From contig NZ_KE007326.1 in assembly GCF_000397065.2 (NCBI RefSeq), positions 477,653 to 541,652 on the forward strand: a stretch of DNA of 64,000 bases, written 5' to 3'. Below the pieces are notes generated by a model. That model had not been told where the DNA came from and did not search any database. It saw nothing but the letters and a program-made list of their open reading frames with translations. Both the position numbers and the translations under genes were made by a program. Position 1 is the stretch's first letter. Each line of letters opens with the position of its first letter. The DNA is from Marinobacter lipolyticus SM19. Its GTDB lineage: Bacteria; Pseudomonadota; Gammaproteobacteria; Pseudomonadales; Oleiphilaceae. Below, in pieces: positions 1 through 9,017 of the stretch.

Positions 1-49
1 AACACGGGGCAGATTCCACCTGGTTCCTACCGGGAGACGCCACCGGGTC

Positions 50-1504
50 ATGAGCAGTGACTGGCTTGTCTCCCTCTCCGCCTGGCTGACCAACCACTCC
101 GAGTGGCTTGCCATTGCGGTTTTCGCAACCGCGTTTGCCGAATCCCTGGCCATTGCAGGCATCCTGATCCCCGGCGTGGCTATTATATTCGCTATCTCCG
201 CCCTGGCTGGCCAAATTGCCATGCCCCTGGCAGAGGTACTGCTCTGGGCGGCATTGGGCGCCATTCTCGGTGACGGCATAAGTTTCGCACTGGGACGACT
301 CTGCCAGGGCAAGCTGGACCGGATCTGGCCCCTGAGCCGGTACCCTAAAGCGATCTACAAGGGCGAATACTTTTTCCACCGGTACGGCGGTGTCAGCGTG
401 GTGATCGGGCGCTTCGTGGGACCGATACGACCAGTGATTCCGCTGGTTGCTGGCGCTCTGATGATGCCCTGGCGCCGGTTTCTCCTGTTCAATGTCACCT
501 CAGCGGTGGGCTGGGCCCCCGCGTACGTGATTCCCGGTTACCTGGTGGGAAGCGCACTGGCCAGCGACATTCGACCGCCCGCACATTTTTACCCGGTTGT
601 CGCGATCAGCATGGGCACACTGTTCGTCATCTACCTGACTGTTTTCCGCTTTCAACTGGGCCTGGGTTACAGCAGCCGACTCTATCAATGGCTGGCCAGA
701 AAAATGGAACAGTACGACGCCACTCACCGGTTCTGGCGCCTGTATTCGAGTGAACGCCCGGCACAGGCCGGAGAATTTCCCTTGCCCTCACTGACTCTCG
801 CCATCACTACAACAGCACTGTTCCTGATATGGAGCCAGCTTGTGACGGGCACTACCCTGCTCCAGCCACTCGACAACGCGGCGGCGACATGGTTCTCACA
901 ATTGCGACAACCGCTATTTGATCCGGCCCTGCTACTGTTCACTCTGGCGGGAAAACCCCTGATCCTCATTATCGCCGGAGCGTGTCTGTCACTTGCTCTT
1001 GCGTTTCGGGGCTATTACGGCGCGGCACTGCATACTGTTGCTGCAGTAGCCCTCACCAGCCTGCTCGTATACCTGTTCAAGTCATTCACCGCCATTTCGA
1101 GACCGGACCTGGTGCTTATCCCACCTGCATCTGGTGCTTTTCCAAGCGGGCACACTGCGGGTATCACGGTATTTTGCATGCTGATAGCCAATTTTGTGGC
1201 AAGGGAAACCCGGCACCGGACACGCTGGCGCACCTATCTGGTGTTCAGCCTGCCCATCGTGCTGGTCGCGATAAGTCGTTTATACTTTGGGGTACACTGG
1301 TTCACGGATGTGATCGGGGGATTATTGCTGGGATTGGCGGTTACCGGCTACATTCGCGCCAGCTATAGTCGCTACGACCGGGTGCCGCTGTCTCCGGATC
1401 TGTCACTGTTAGCGGCGATCATCGCCTGGGGAGCCTTTACGGCAGCCTATATCTGGAACCAATGGTCCTACGCACTGACACTCTACACACCTACCAGCCC
1501 CTGA
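50..1504 (+). CDS. DedA-family membrane protein fused to PAP2 phosphatase
   Basis: A 484-residue inner-membrane protein made of two known families. Residues about 1-210 are DedA/SNARE-associated: the stretch near 118-140 has the GRF-x-x-P-x-R-x-x-x-P pattern of DedA undecaprenyl-phosphate or lipid transporters. Residues about 245-460 are a type 2 phosphatidic acid phosphatase with all three signatures: K344-x6-R351-P, P365-S-G-H368 and S409-R-x5-H416-x3-D420. The remainder is hydrophobic. PAP2 enzymes dephosphorylate lipid phosphates or undecaprenyl pyrophosphate on the periplasmic face, so a role in polyprenyl-phosphate or phospholipid recycling is inferred. The fusion is a known architecture in proteobacteria. 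A GGGAG lies about 13 nt before the ATG, somewhat far. The preceding gene is outside the window. Confidence 0.9.
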   Translation: MSSDWLVSLSAWLTNHSEWLAIAVFATAFAESLAIAGILIPGVAIIFAISALAGQIAMPLAEVLLWAALGAILGDGISFALGRLCQGKLDRIWPLSRYPKAIYKGEYFFHRYGGVSVVIGRFVGPIRPVIPLVAGALMMPWRRFLLFNVTSAVGWAPAYVIPGYLVGSALASDIRPPAHFYPVVAISMGTLFVIYLTVFRFQLGLGYSSRLYQWLARKMEQYDATHRFWRLYSSERPAQAGEFPLPSLTLAITTTALFLIWSQLVTGTTLLQPLDNAAATWFSQLRQPLFDPALLLFTLAGKPLILIIAGACLSLALAFRGYYGAALHTVAAVALTSLLVYLFKSFTAISRPDLVLIPPASGAFPSGHTAGITVFCMLIANFVARETRHRTRWRTYLVFSLPIVLVAISRLYFGVHWFTDVIGGLLLGLAVTGYIRASYSRYDRVPLSPDLSLLAAIIAWGAFTAAYIWNQWSYALTLYTPTSP

Positions 1505-1531
1505 CCGGACTTCCGACACCAGGGATACTGC

Positions 1532-2110
1532 TCACCCTTCCTCCAGCGCCTCAAGCAGGGCGTGCAGCCGGCTCAGCCTTTCGATAGGATCCTGAAGCTC
1601 CACCAACTGCTGCTTTTCCCGGCTGTCCAGGGGCAACAGTTCGGTCAGTCTCCAACCCACATCCCGGGCATCGCTGTAGTCGACCTCCATATCCAGATCT
1701 CGGATAACAGGATGGCGGAACAAGGCCTTCAACACCGCAGGCAATTCCAGGTAGCGTTCCGGCACCTCACAGCTGGCTTCGTCCATCAGGCGCTCCACAT
1801 CGCCCAGGTTCAGTCCATCGGACTCCTGCCAGCTCCGAACTACAGAAACCTTGCCCTCACCTTCAACGGTAATACCCAGCAAGCCGTTATCCAGCTGCTG
1901 AAAATCGATGATCCGCACATAGGTACCGATATCATAAAATGCCGCCTCTTTGGCGGTCTCCAGCCCCTCACGAAGCATTACCACCACAAAGCCCCGATCT
2001 TCCTTCAGGCAACGGGTCAGCATGTCGATGTAGCGTGGCTCGAACAACTGCAAGGGGATGCGCCCCCCGGGCAGGACAATGGAGTTCAGTGGAAAGAGGG
2101 GCACGTTCAT
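1532..2110 (-). CDS. Lon N-terminal (substrate-binding) domain protein
   Basis: About 192 residues from the chosen ATG. The N-terminus (MNVPLFPLNSIVLPGG) and the following R-Y-x-x-M pattern are typical of the LON substrate-binding (PUA-like) domain found at the front of Lon protease. No ATPase or protease domain follows, so this is one of the stand-alone proteins of unknown function. An upstream in-frame start at 2146 would add 12 residues that do not look like the family, so the internal ATG is preferred. It lies just downstream of the HDOD gene on the same strand with about 50 nt between, so co-transcription is plausible. The family assignment is firm; the function is not known. Confidence 0.85.
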   Translation of the reverse strand: MNVPLFPLNSIVLPGGRIPLQLFEPRYIDMLTRCLKEDRGFVVVMLREGLETAKEAAFYDIGTYVRIIDFQQLDNGLLGITVEGEGKVSVVRSWQESDGLNLGDVERLMDEASCEVPERYLELPAVLKALFRHPVIRDLDMEVDYSDARDVGWRLTELLPLDSREKQQLVELQDPIERLSRLHALLEALEEG

Positions 2111-2159
2111 CGGAAGGCGGTCACCTGTCAGTTGAATCCGAAACAACCATCACACAACC

Positions 2160-3422
2160 TCAGTGAATTGCCAAAAGCTGGTGAACCTCATCCACCCTGG
2201 CTCGAGCCTCTGTCAAAAGTTGCAGGCTCCGGGATGCGTTCAGTTCCAGTTCGCCCAATCGGCGGTAGGCTGGCACTTCATCAAATGACGGAAGCTCTGC
2301 ATTCTGACTGGAACCAATCATCGAGTGCAACTGGGCTACAATCACCACATCCACCAATTGCGGTTCCGGATTGCGATCTTCATACCCCCAGTCCTCGGCG
2401 TGGCGCACGGCCTCTACAAAGGCTGCGGGGAACGACCAGTTCTCCAGAACTGCGGTACCAACGTCACCCCGAAGCTCGGTGATGGCATGGTTCAGATTGG
2501 CCTGATCCGCAAACAGGTTGACGTGATGCTCCGCCTGAACCAGGACCGGCACCACACCGATATCGTGCAACAATCCCGCAAGCATCGCTTCCTCCGGATT
2601 CAGCCGGGTTGCGCTATCGGCCAATACCCAACACAGGGCGGCCACTTCCCTGGAATGCCGCCACAGCCGATCCATTTCCTTCTGCAGGGAGGCCTGGCGG
2701 GTATTGAACACTTCCCGCATGGCGAAGACAGTGACCAGTTGACGGGTCGTCCGCATACCCAATCGAACCACTGCCTCCCGCACATTGCGGACGTCCCTGA
2801 ATCCACGATACAGAGGGCTGTTACTGGCCCGCACGAGCTTCGCCGCCATGGCAGGATCGGCGGACACCGCCAGAGCTACCTGTTCGGCACTGGAGTCCTC
2901 ACGCTCGACAAGCCGCCGCACCTTCCAGGCAACATCCGGCACGCTCGGCAGGCTCATCTGGTTGGAACGCAACTCAAGGTAGAATTCCATCAGCAGGCGA
3001 TGTTCCTCGCTTTCGCCACTACCAAAATCCGTACCGGACTCCATCTCCACCTGCTGGACCGGGGCGGAACGCAACATCTGGTTGAGGACATCCTGCTCCA
3101 CGGCGAGAAATTCACAAGGTTGAACCGCGGTCACATCGTAGATTCGTGGTTGCAGACGGGCAATCGGGTTCTGTGCCTTCTCACTGTCTGCTTCTATCGT
3201 AGATGTGCGGCCATCCGCCGACGCCAACTCTACCGTACCCGCAACCAGAAACAGATCCATGCCATCGCGTACACCCCGTTCAACCACCCGTTGCCCGGCG
3301 CCGTGGACCCGGCGCTCCGCCCGGCTTGCCAGCAGTACCAACTGGTCATCAGTCAACCGGTTAAGAGGCTGAAACTGTTTGAGACGACGCAACGACAGGC
3401 TTTCCTGTTCGGCCATAGACAC
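2160..3422 (-). CDS. HDOD-domain signalling protein with N-terminal cyclic-nucleotide-binding-like domain
   Basis: A 420-residue cytoplasmic protein. Residues about 15-125 resemble a cNMP-binding (cAP_ED) beta-roll, with the G-x-R-V-V-E-x-G and D-x-L-F-L-V-x-G-x-V pattern. Residues about 155-360 form an HDOD domain, including the L-P-S-x-P-x-V entry motif and an L-L-H-D-I-G segment. HDOD proteins are HD-superfamily relatives, usually without proven hydrolase activity, that act in signalling, motility or stress circuits. The Lon-domain gene follows on the same strand and ilvD is divergent. The ligand of the sensor domain cannot be read from the sequence. Confidence 0.85.
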   Translation of the reverse strand: MSMAEQESLSLRRLKQFQPLNRLTDDQLVLLASRAERRVHGAGQRVVERGVRDGMDLFLVAGTVELASADGRTSTIEADSEKAQNPIARLQPRIYDVTAVQPCEFLAVEQDVLNQMLRSAPVQQVEMESGTDFGSGESEEHRLLMEFYLELRSNQMSLPSVPDVAWKVRRLVEREDSSAEQVALAVSADPAMAAKLVRASNSPLYRGFRDVRNVREAVVRLGMRTTRQLVTVFAMREVFNTRQASLQKEMDRLWRHSREVAALCWVLADSATRLNPEEAMLAGLLHDIGVVPVLVQAEHHVNLFADQANLNHAITELRGDVGTAVLENWSFPAAFVEAVRHAEDWGYEDRNPEPQLVDVVIVAQLHSMIGSSQNAELPSFDEVPAYRRLGELELNASRSLQLLTEARARVDEVHQLLAIH

Positions 3423-3590
3423 ACTCTCTCCTTTTACACAATCGCTCTGTCCTCAGAGACGACTGGTTCGGCCCTATTGTTACTCATTGTAAACACGGTC
3501 CCGTAAAACAACCATGCGATCAGAGTCGAATCTGGTATCCTCTGTTCTCCCAACCCCTGTCAAAGGCAACAAAAGAGAGACCAGAACCCC

Positions 3591-5426
3591 ATGCCTCAGT
3601 ATCGTTCGCGGACATCCACCGCAGGCCGTAACATGGCCGGTGCCCGTGCGCTCTGGCGCGCCACCGGTATGAAAAACGAAGATTTCGGAAAACCGATCAT
3701 TGCCGTTGCCAACTCCTTTACCCAGTTCGTGCCAGGACATGTCCATCTGAAGGATCTGGGCCAACTGGTCTGTCGGGAAATCGAGGCTGCGGGAGGCGTT
3801 GCCAAGGAATTCAACACCATCGCCGTGGACGACGGCATCGCCATGGGCCACGACGGCATGCTCTATTCCCTGCCATCCCGGGAAATCATCGCCGATTCGG
3901 TAGAATACATGGTCAACGCTCACTGCGCCGACGCCCTGGTGTGCATCTCCAACTGCGATAAGATCACTCCGGGCATGTTCATGGCCGCCATGCGCCTGAA
4001 CATTCCCACCATCTTTGTGTCCGGCGGCCCCATGGAGGCCGGCAAAACCAAGCTGTCCGAGCACAAACTGGATCTGGTGGATGCCATGGTCATCGCTGCG
4101 GACCCCACTGCGGATGATGAAAAAGTCGCCGAATATGAGCGCAGTGCCTGCCCCACCTGCGGATCCTGCTCCGGCATGTTCACTGCCAACTCAATGAACT
4201 GCCTGACCGAAGCCATCGGCCTGGCACTACCGGGCAACGGGTCGATGCTGGCCACCCACGCCGACCGCGAACAGCTGTTCCTCAAGGCCGGTCGCCAGAT
4301 TGTAGAGAATGCCCGACGCTATTACGAAGAAGACGACGCCAGCGTCCTGCCGTTGAGCATTGCCTCCATGGCCGCCTTTGAAAACGCCATGGTCATGGAT
4401 ATCGCCATGGGCGGCTCCACCAATACCATCCTGCACCTGCTGGCCGCGGCTCAGGAAGGTGGCGTTCCATTCACACTGAATGAGATCGACCAGCTCTCCC
4501 GCCGGGTACCACAGCTTTGCAAGGTCGCGCCCAACTCCCCCAAATACCACATGGAAGACGTCCACCGTGCCGGCGGGATCATGGGCATCCTCGGTGAGCT
4601 GGAGCGTGGTGGGCTGATCAACACCGACCTGCCAACAGTTCACAGCAAAACCATGCACGAAGCCCTGGAAACCTGGGACATCATGCGTAAGCCGCCAGCG
4701 GAAGTGGTGGAATTCTACAAGGCCGGCCCTGCTGGTATTCCCACCCAGACCGCCTTCAGCCAGGCTACGCGCTGGCCTTCCCTGGACGGTGACCGGGAAA
4801 GCGGCTGCATCCGCGCTGTCGAACACGCATACTCGTCCGAAGGTGGTCTAGCGGTTCTGTACGGCAACATTGCTCTGGATGGCTGTGTGGTCAAAACCGC
4901 CGGTGTGGATGAAAGCATCTATGTATTTGAAGGCAAGGCCAGGGTTTTCGAAAGCCAGGATTCCGCCGTGGCCGGCATTCTCAGCGACGAGGTCAGACCC
5001 GGTGAAGTTGTCATTATCCGCTACGAAGGGCCGCGCGGCGGACCTGGCATGCAGGAAATGCTTTATCCCACCAGCTACCTGAAATCGAAAGGCCTGGGCA
5101 AGGAGTGCGCCCTGCTGACCGACGGTCGTTTCTCCGGCGGCACCTCTGGACTGTCCATAGGACACGCTTCACCCGAAGCGGCGGCGGGCGGCGCCATCGG
5201 CCTGATTGAGAACGGCGACCTGATCCGCATTGACATCCCCAACCGGAGCATCAACGTGGAAATCGACCAGAGGGAACTGGACCGTCGGCGCACGGAGCGC
5301 GACGACAAGGGCTGGAAACCTGAACTCCCCCGGGATCGCAAGGTCTCCGCCGCATTGAAAGCCTATGCCCTGCTGGCCACCAGTGCCGACAAGGGCGCCG
5401 TTCGGGATCTCGACAAGCTCGATTAA
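3591..5426 (+). CDS. ilvD: Dihydroxy-acid dehydratase
   Basis: A 611-residue Fe-S dehydratase, the third common step of valine and isoleucine synthesis, converting 2,3-dihydroxy-3-methyl acids to 2-oxo acids. The cluster-ligand regions are present: C118-x3-C122 in the [12 protein letters not shown] motif and C187-x2-C190-x2-C193 in the [15 protein letters not shown] motif. The C-terminal GRFSGGTSG signature lies near residue 508. The length equals the E. coli enzyme. It is a single gene with its own upstream region, divergent from the HDOD gene and followed by a strong hairpin terminator. Confidence 0.98.
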   Translation: MPQYRSRTSTAGRNMAGARALWRATGMKNEDFGKPIIAVANSFTQFVPGHVHLKDLGQLVCREIEAAGGVAKEFNTIAVDDGIAMGHDGMLYSLPSREIIADSVEYMVNAHCADALVCISNCDKITPGMFMAAMRLNIPTIFVSGGPMEAGKTKLSEHKLDLVDAMVIAADPTADDEKVAEYERSACPTCGSCSGMFTANSMNCLTEAIGLALPGNGSMLATHADREQLFLKAGRQIVENARRYYEEDDASVLPLSIASMAAFENAMVMDIAMGGSTNTILHLLAAAQEGGVPFTLNEIDQLSRRVPQLCKVAPNSPKYHMEDVHRAGGIMGILGELERGGLINTDLPTVHSKTMHEALETWDIMRKPPAEVVEFYKAGPAGIPTQTAFSQATRWPSLDGDRESGCIRAVEHAYSSEGGLAVLYGNIALDGCVVKTAGVDESIYVFEGKARVFESQDSAVAGILSDEVRPGEVVIIRYEGPRGGPGMQEMLYPTSYLKSKGLGKECALLTDGRFSGGTSGLSIGHASPEAAAGGAIGLIENGDLIRIDIPNRSINVEIDQRELDRRRTERDDKGWKPELPRDRKVSAALKAYALLATSADKGAVRDLDKLD

Positions 5427-5439
5427 GTCCGGTCCAGGC

Positions 5440-5481
5440 AAAAAAAAGCCCGCTCAGGTCACAAGCCTGGCGGGCTTTTTT
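5440..5481. terminator. Bidirectional rho-independent terminator
   Basis: A stem gcccgc-(t)-cagg / cctg-gcgggc with a 7-nt loop and one bulged base is flanked by an A-run on the left and a T-run on the right. It sits between convergent ilvD and the peptidoglycan-binding protein gene and can serve both. Confidence 0.9.
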
Positions 5482-5496
5482 GGTACAGCACCGATA

Positions 5497-5907
5497 TCAG
5501 AACAGCGACCAGCCGCCGTCCTCATCCTCCTCAACAGCGTCGTCCTTTTCCGGCTCGGCCCCTGCTTTCACGGAAGCGGTCTCACCGCCCTTCGCGGAAG
5601 AATTATTGTCACCGGACGCCTGATTAACCGCCACTTCCATCGGCACCATACCCAGTGCCGACTTGGTGGCCTCATTCAGCTCACCAGTGGCTTTCAGCCC
5701 CTGATCCTGCTGGAAGGCACGAAGCGCGGAACGGGTATCACTGTCCATCGTTTTACTGACGTTATCCACGTCATAACCCGCGCCATAGAGCGCGTTTTTG
5801 AGGGCTACAGTATTGTTGGCAAACGCCGCGGGCACAGCACTTATGGCCAATACGGCGGTAATTATGGCTGCGATCACCGGACGACGATTCGGTGTTGTTG
5901 CGGGCAT
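5497..5907 (-). CDS. Exported peptidoglycan-binding-domain protein
   Basis: About 136 residues. The ATG at 5907 has AGGAG 7 nt upstream, so it is preferred over an in-frame start at 5940. Residues about 1-31 look like a Sec signal peptide: RR near the front, a hydrophobic AAIITAVLAISAVPA core and AFA before the mature N-terminus. The mature part has one PG_binding_1 repeat (YGAGYDVDNVSKTMD...ALRAFQQDQGL...ATKSALGM). The C-terminus is a low-complexity acidic tail ending EDEDGGWSLF. No catalytic domain is present, so an envelope-associated binding role is likely. The exact function is unknown. Confidence 0.8.
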   Translation of the reverse strand: MPATTPNRRPVIAAIITAVLAISAVPAAFANNTVALKNALYGAGYDVDNVSKTMDSDTRSALRAFQQDQGLKATGELNEATKSALGMVPMEVAVNQASGDNNSSAKGGETASVKAGAEPEKDDAVEEDEDGGWSLF

Positions 5908-6050
5908 GGAATTCTCCTGAGAATCACCTGATATCATCACGATATCGACTCTTATTGTTGGATGGAGCCTATCCCCATGAATGGGGTATGTCGCCGGCAG
6001 CCTAACATATCTCCCAACCCGCCCGATTCCATACAGGTCACAGTTTCGCG

Positions 6051-7127
6051 TTACTGATCGGATTCCGGATCCACTGCCTCAACCGGCACTTCACCAAACT
6101 CACGAATGAAAATGCCCCAGAACGCCATGAACAGGGCAGCAACCAAAGGCCCCATCACAAATCCGTTAATGCCAAACATGACGATACCCCCAAGCGTTGA
6201 AAGCAAGACGATATAGTCCGGAAGTTTGGTATCACGGCCAACCAGGATCGGCCGTAGGACATTATCGGCAAGACCGATCACGATAGCGCCAAAGGCCGTC
6301 AGCACGATAGCGGAAACGACGTCCCCTGCAGCAGCCAGATAGATGGCAACAGGCACCCAGACAAGGGAGGCGCCAATTGCCGGAATGAGCGAAACGATGG
6401 CCATGACCACGCCCCATAACAAAGCCCCGGTAATACCCAGTATCCAGAAGATCAGCCCGCCAAGTGCACCCTGAATAATAGCGATCAGCAGGTTTCCTTT
6501 TACGGTAGCCCGGGTGACCTCGGCAAATTTGGCAAACAGCAGACGCTCACGCTCATCTCCCAGGGGTAATGCCCGAATCAGTAAATCCACCAGTTTGTTC
6601 CCATCCCGTATCAGAAAAAAAGCGAGATACACCATCAACGCCAGCCCCAGAAAAAACTGGAACGTATTCTGGCCTAGCCCCAGGGCCTGCTTCGCCAGGA
6701 ACTGACTCCCCCCCAGAAAGGCATTCACAGCACGATCCCTGAGCCCCTTGAAATCAATATCGAACTGGGCGAGGAATGCTTCTATCGCCGGGAATGACTG
6801 GTTAACCCTGTCAATGTATTCCCCCGGTTGAATCTCACCACTCTGGATCTTCTGGTACAGCCCCAGACCTTCTGCAATCAGGGAGGTCACCAGGATAATG
6901 ACCGGTATTACCACGATCACCATACAAATAGTGAGCGTGAGCAGGGCAACGATATTTGGACGATCTCCCAGTCGACGCGACAGCGCCTCCCGTACCGGAT
7001 AGAAAATAAGCGCGATAGCCACTGACCAGAAAATGGGGCCGAAGAACGGCTTCATCAACAGAATAAATGCCAGGGAAACGCCCACCAGCATGGCCAGAAA
7101 AGTCCGTGTTTCCAGTTTTTCGTACAT
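6051..7127 (-). CDS. AI-2E family (PerM-type) permease
   Basis: About 358 residues from the ATG at 7127; an upstream start at 7178 gives an atypical extension. The layout is that of AI-2E/PerM transporters: two transmembrane segments at the N-terminus, a soluble amphipathic section at about 90-190, and a C-terminal bundle with a G-I-N-G-F-V-M-G-P-L motif near residue 330. Relatives have been linked to autoinducer-2 export and to Na+/H+ antiport, so the substrate cannot be assigned. It is a single gene, divergent from the small gene at 7224. Confidence 0.88.
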   Translation of the reverse strand: MYEKLETRTFLAMLVGVSLAFILLMKPFFGPIFWSVAIALIFYPVREALSRRLGDRPNIVALLTLTICMVIVVIPVIILVTSLIAEGLGLYQKIQSGEIQPGEYIDRVNQSFPAIEAFLAQFDIDFKGLRDRAVNAFLGGSQFLAKQALGLGQNTFQFFLGLALMVYLAFFLIRDGNKLVDLLIRALPLGDERERLLFAKFAEVTRATVKGNLLIAIIQGALGGLIFWILGITGALLWGVVMAIVSLIPAIGASLVWVPVAIYLAAAGDVVSAIVLTAFGAIVIGLADNVLRPILVGRDTKLPDYIVLLSTLGGIVMFGINGFVMGPLVAALFMAFWGIFIREFGEVPVEAVDPESDQ

Positions 7128-7223
7128 CGATTGAGGATCTCCCACACTGTTCCCGATAGCTGGGCCATAGCCTAACACGGCCCGTGGCCACTGCAGGCTT
7201 TTTCAGGGTATAGTGATCGGTTA

Positions 7224-7595
7224 TTGATCAGTAATAAAACAGGTCGCCCCTTGGATCACGAAGAGTTCACTGTCGAAACCGCGCTTGATGCCGCCACCGC
7301 CCTGAACAAGGTGCTGGCGGCCAGAACCCATCGCCGAAAGGTGATGGGGCAAGAAGTCTGGGTGCCCGGCCAACTGGGCGAGGCCCTGCAACTCCCGCGC
7401 ATTATTCGCCGCCTGCAAAGCAAGCAGCAAAAACAGCGGGAACAGGGCCTGGACGAGTTTCAGGAATTGTGGCCGACCTTATCCCCGGCTACCCGGGACA
7501 AGGTTCTGAATCGAATTGGCTGGTACAACCCGAAAGAGCTGAACTGGGACGACAAACGCTCCAACCGTCGCCCCATTCCGGATACAAACAACTGA
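7224..7595 (+). CDS. Uncharacterised small basic protein
   Basis: A 123-residue frame starting with TTG at 7224; a second TTG at 7251 is possible and no strong ribosome-binding site separates them. It has no signal peptide or membrane segment. The sequence is hydrophilic, with a basic, helix-prone stretch at about residues 58-75 (RIIRRLQSKQQKQREQ) and a Trp-rich C-terminal part (ELWPTLSP, GWYNPKELNW). Codon use matches its neighbours and the frame fills the space between two well-defined genes, which supports a real gene. I do not recognise the family. Confidence 0.55.
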   Translation: MISNKTGRPLDHEEFTVETALDAATALNKVLAARTHRRKVMGQEVWVPGQLGEALQLPRIIRRLQSKQQKQREQGLDEFQELWPTLSPATRDKVLNRIGWYNPKELNWDDKRSNRRPIPDTNN

Positions 7596-7718
7596 AATCA
7601 CCGCAAAAAGTGAACATTAAGGAGTTTGTATACGTACTTCTCATCACTGACACAAAGCGCCCCTGTATTTGAAATGTCACATTGGGCTCTTATGTTAGAC
7701 ATACTGAGGAGGTCTATA

Positions 7719-7967
7719 ATGAGTAAACAAGAGCATTACCGCGCCGTAGCGGCTGAAGGAAGCGCCGTTCCGACATTACTTTGTGGGCATTGTCATTCCA
7801 CATTGCCCCGCGCCCGCATTTTTCGCAATGACAATGAACGCTTCCAGGATTTTCACTGCCAGACCATCGGACTTTGTTCCGCCGACGATTGCGGAGCAGT
7901 TAACTGCTGTGACGACGCTCTGACGGCGTTCGATAATCCGGAAACGCTGTTCGGCCTTGCGTCCTGA
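7719..7967 (+). CDS. Small cysteine-rich protein, possible zinc-binding
   Basis: An 82-residue protein. The ATG at 7719 is preceded by GAGGAGGT with 5 nt spacing, which decides the start over an in-frame start at 7626. There are seven cysteines: a C22-G-H-C25 knuckle followed by C47, C53, C58 and the C63-C64 pair. Several are spaced as in zinc ribbons. There is no signal peptide or membrane segment. A metal-binding or redox role is inferred only from the cysteines. I cannot name a family. Confidence 0.65.
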   Translation: MSKQEHYRAVAAEGSAVPTLLCGHCHSTLPRARIFRNDNERFQDFHCQTIGLCSADDCGAVNCCDDALTAFDNPETLFGLAS

Positions 7968-8091
7968 TTCAATCCGGCAACGCACTGTTACCGAAACCAA
8001 ACACACAAATTTTCCATCTGCTTTATCCTGATTGAAGTTAAGGCTGCGACCATTACAGCCACGCAACCACTCAGTCAGGACAGTCGATGGC

Positions 8092-8991
8092 ATGCGTATT
8101 CTGAGAACCGATGAGGCACGTTTCCAGAGCCTTCCGGATTACCCTTTTGCACCTCACTACCTGGACGTGGAACCGGGCCTGAGAATGCATTTCGTTGATG
8201 AAGGACCGGTAGCCGCCTCACCCGTGGTTATGCTCCATGGGGAGCCATCGTGGTCGTATCTGTATCGCCATATGATTCCGCTCGTCGCATCCGCGGGGCA
8301 TAGGGTGCTGGCACCGGACCTGATCGGCTTCGGCAAGTCTGACAAACCCGCCAGCGTGACCGACTACAGTTATCAGCGCCATATCAATTGGCTCACCCAT
8401 TGGCTGGAATCTCTCGAGCTGACCAATATCACCCTGGTGTGCCAAAACTGGGGCTCCCTGCTGGGACTGCGTCTGGCAGCGGAAAAGCCCCACTTGTTTC
8501 AACGCATTATCGTAGGCAACGGCATGTTACCTACGGGAGAAACCCGCATCCCCCCGGTCTTCACGATGTGGAAAGCCTTTGCCACTCACAGCCCGTGGTT
8601 CCCGGTAGGACGCATTGTGCAGCTGGGTACGGAACGCGCTCTCAGTCGGGCCGAACTGGCGGCATACGAGGCGCCGTTCCCCAGCCCCGAGTACAAAGCC
8701 GGGGCCAGAGCATTTCCAAAACTGGTCCCGATCTCTCCCGATGATCCGGCCAGCGAGCCCAACAGAGCGGCCTGGAAAGTGCTGGAGAAGTGGCGAAAGC
8801 CATTCATTACCTGTTTCAGCAGTGGCGACCCGATTACCCGGGGCGGCGACCGATATATGCAACGACGCATCCCCGGCGCCTATGGTCAGCCCCATATTAC
8901 CCTGCGCGGCGGTCATTTCCTGCAGGAAGACTCCCCGGAGGATTTTGCCCGCATCATCAACGATGCTTTGAAATCGGTACGAGCGGCCTGA
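8092..8991 (+). CDS. Haloalkane-dehalogenase-like alpha/beta hydrolase with Asn in the nucleophile position
   Basis: About 299 residues from the ATG at 8092; an upstream TTG at 8032 would add 20 unlike residues. The protein matches the haloalkane dehalogenase I group (DhlA type): oxyanion motif H49-G-E51-P, halide-binding Trp120 directly after the nucleophile elbow, catalytic acid D246 in SGDPITRGG and catalytic H275 in GGHFLQEDSPE. The elbow reads V-C-Q-N119-W-G-S, and codon AAC at 8446-8448 encodes Asn where the family has the Asp that attacks the C-X bond. A single G-to-A change explains it. The rest of the frame is intact, so it is not simply a decaying gene. Possible roles are a low-activity dehalogenase, an enzyme matured by deamidation, or a non-catalytic homologue. 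Confidence 0.85.
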   Translation: MRILRTDEARFQSLPDYPFAPHYLDVEPGLRMHFVDEGPVAASPVVMLHGEPSWSYLYRHMIPLVASAGHRVLAPDLIGFGKSDKPASVTDYSYQRHINWLTHWLESLELTNITLVCQNWGSLLGLRLAAEKPHLFQRIIVGNGMLPTGETRIPPVFTMWKAFATHSPWFPVGRIVQLGTERALSRAELAAYEAPFPSPEYKAGARAFPKLVPISPDDPASEPNRAAWKVLEKWRKPFITCFSSGDPITRGGDRYMQRRIPGAYGQPHITLRGGHFLQEDSPEDFARIINDALKSVRAA

Positions 8992-9017
8992 GGGAGCCGC
9001 CCATACCTGCGGGCGTA

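Noticed and set aside
1562..2482. Long plus-strand open frame (306 codons) opposite the Lon-domain and HDOD genes
   Set aside because: It runs antisense across two genes with clear family motifs, has no family features and no ribosome-binding site.
2325..3506. Plus-strand frame of 393 codons opposite the HDOD gene
   Set aside because: Antisense shadow of a conserved gene; the composition is His/Gln/Arg-rich as expected from reverse reading of GC-rich coding DNA.
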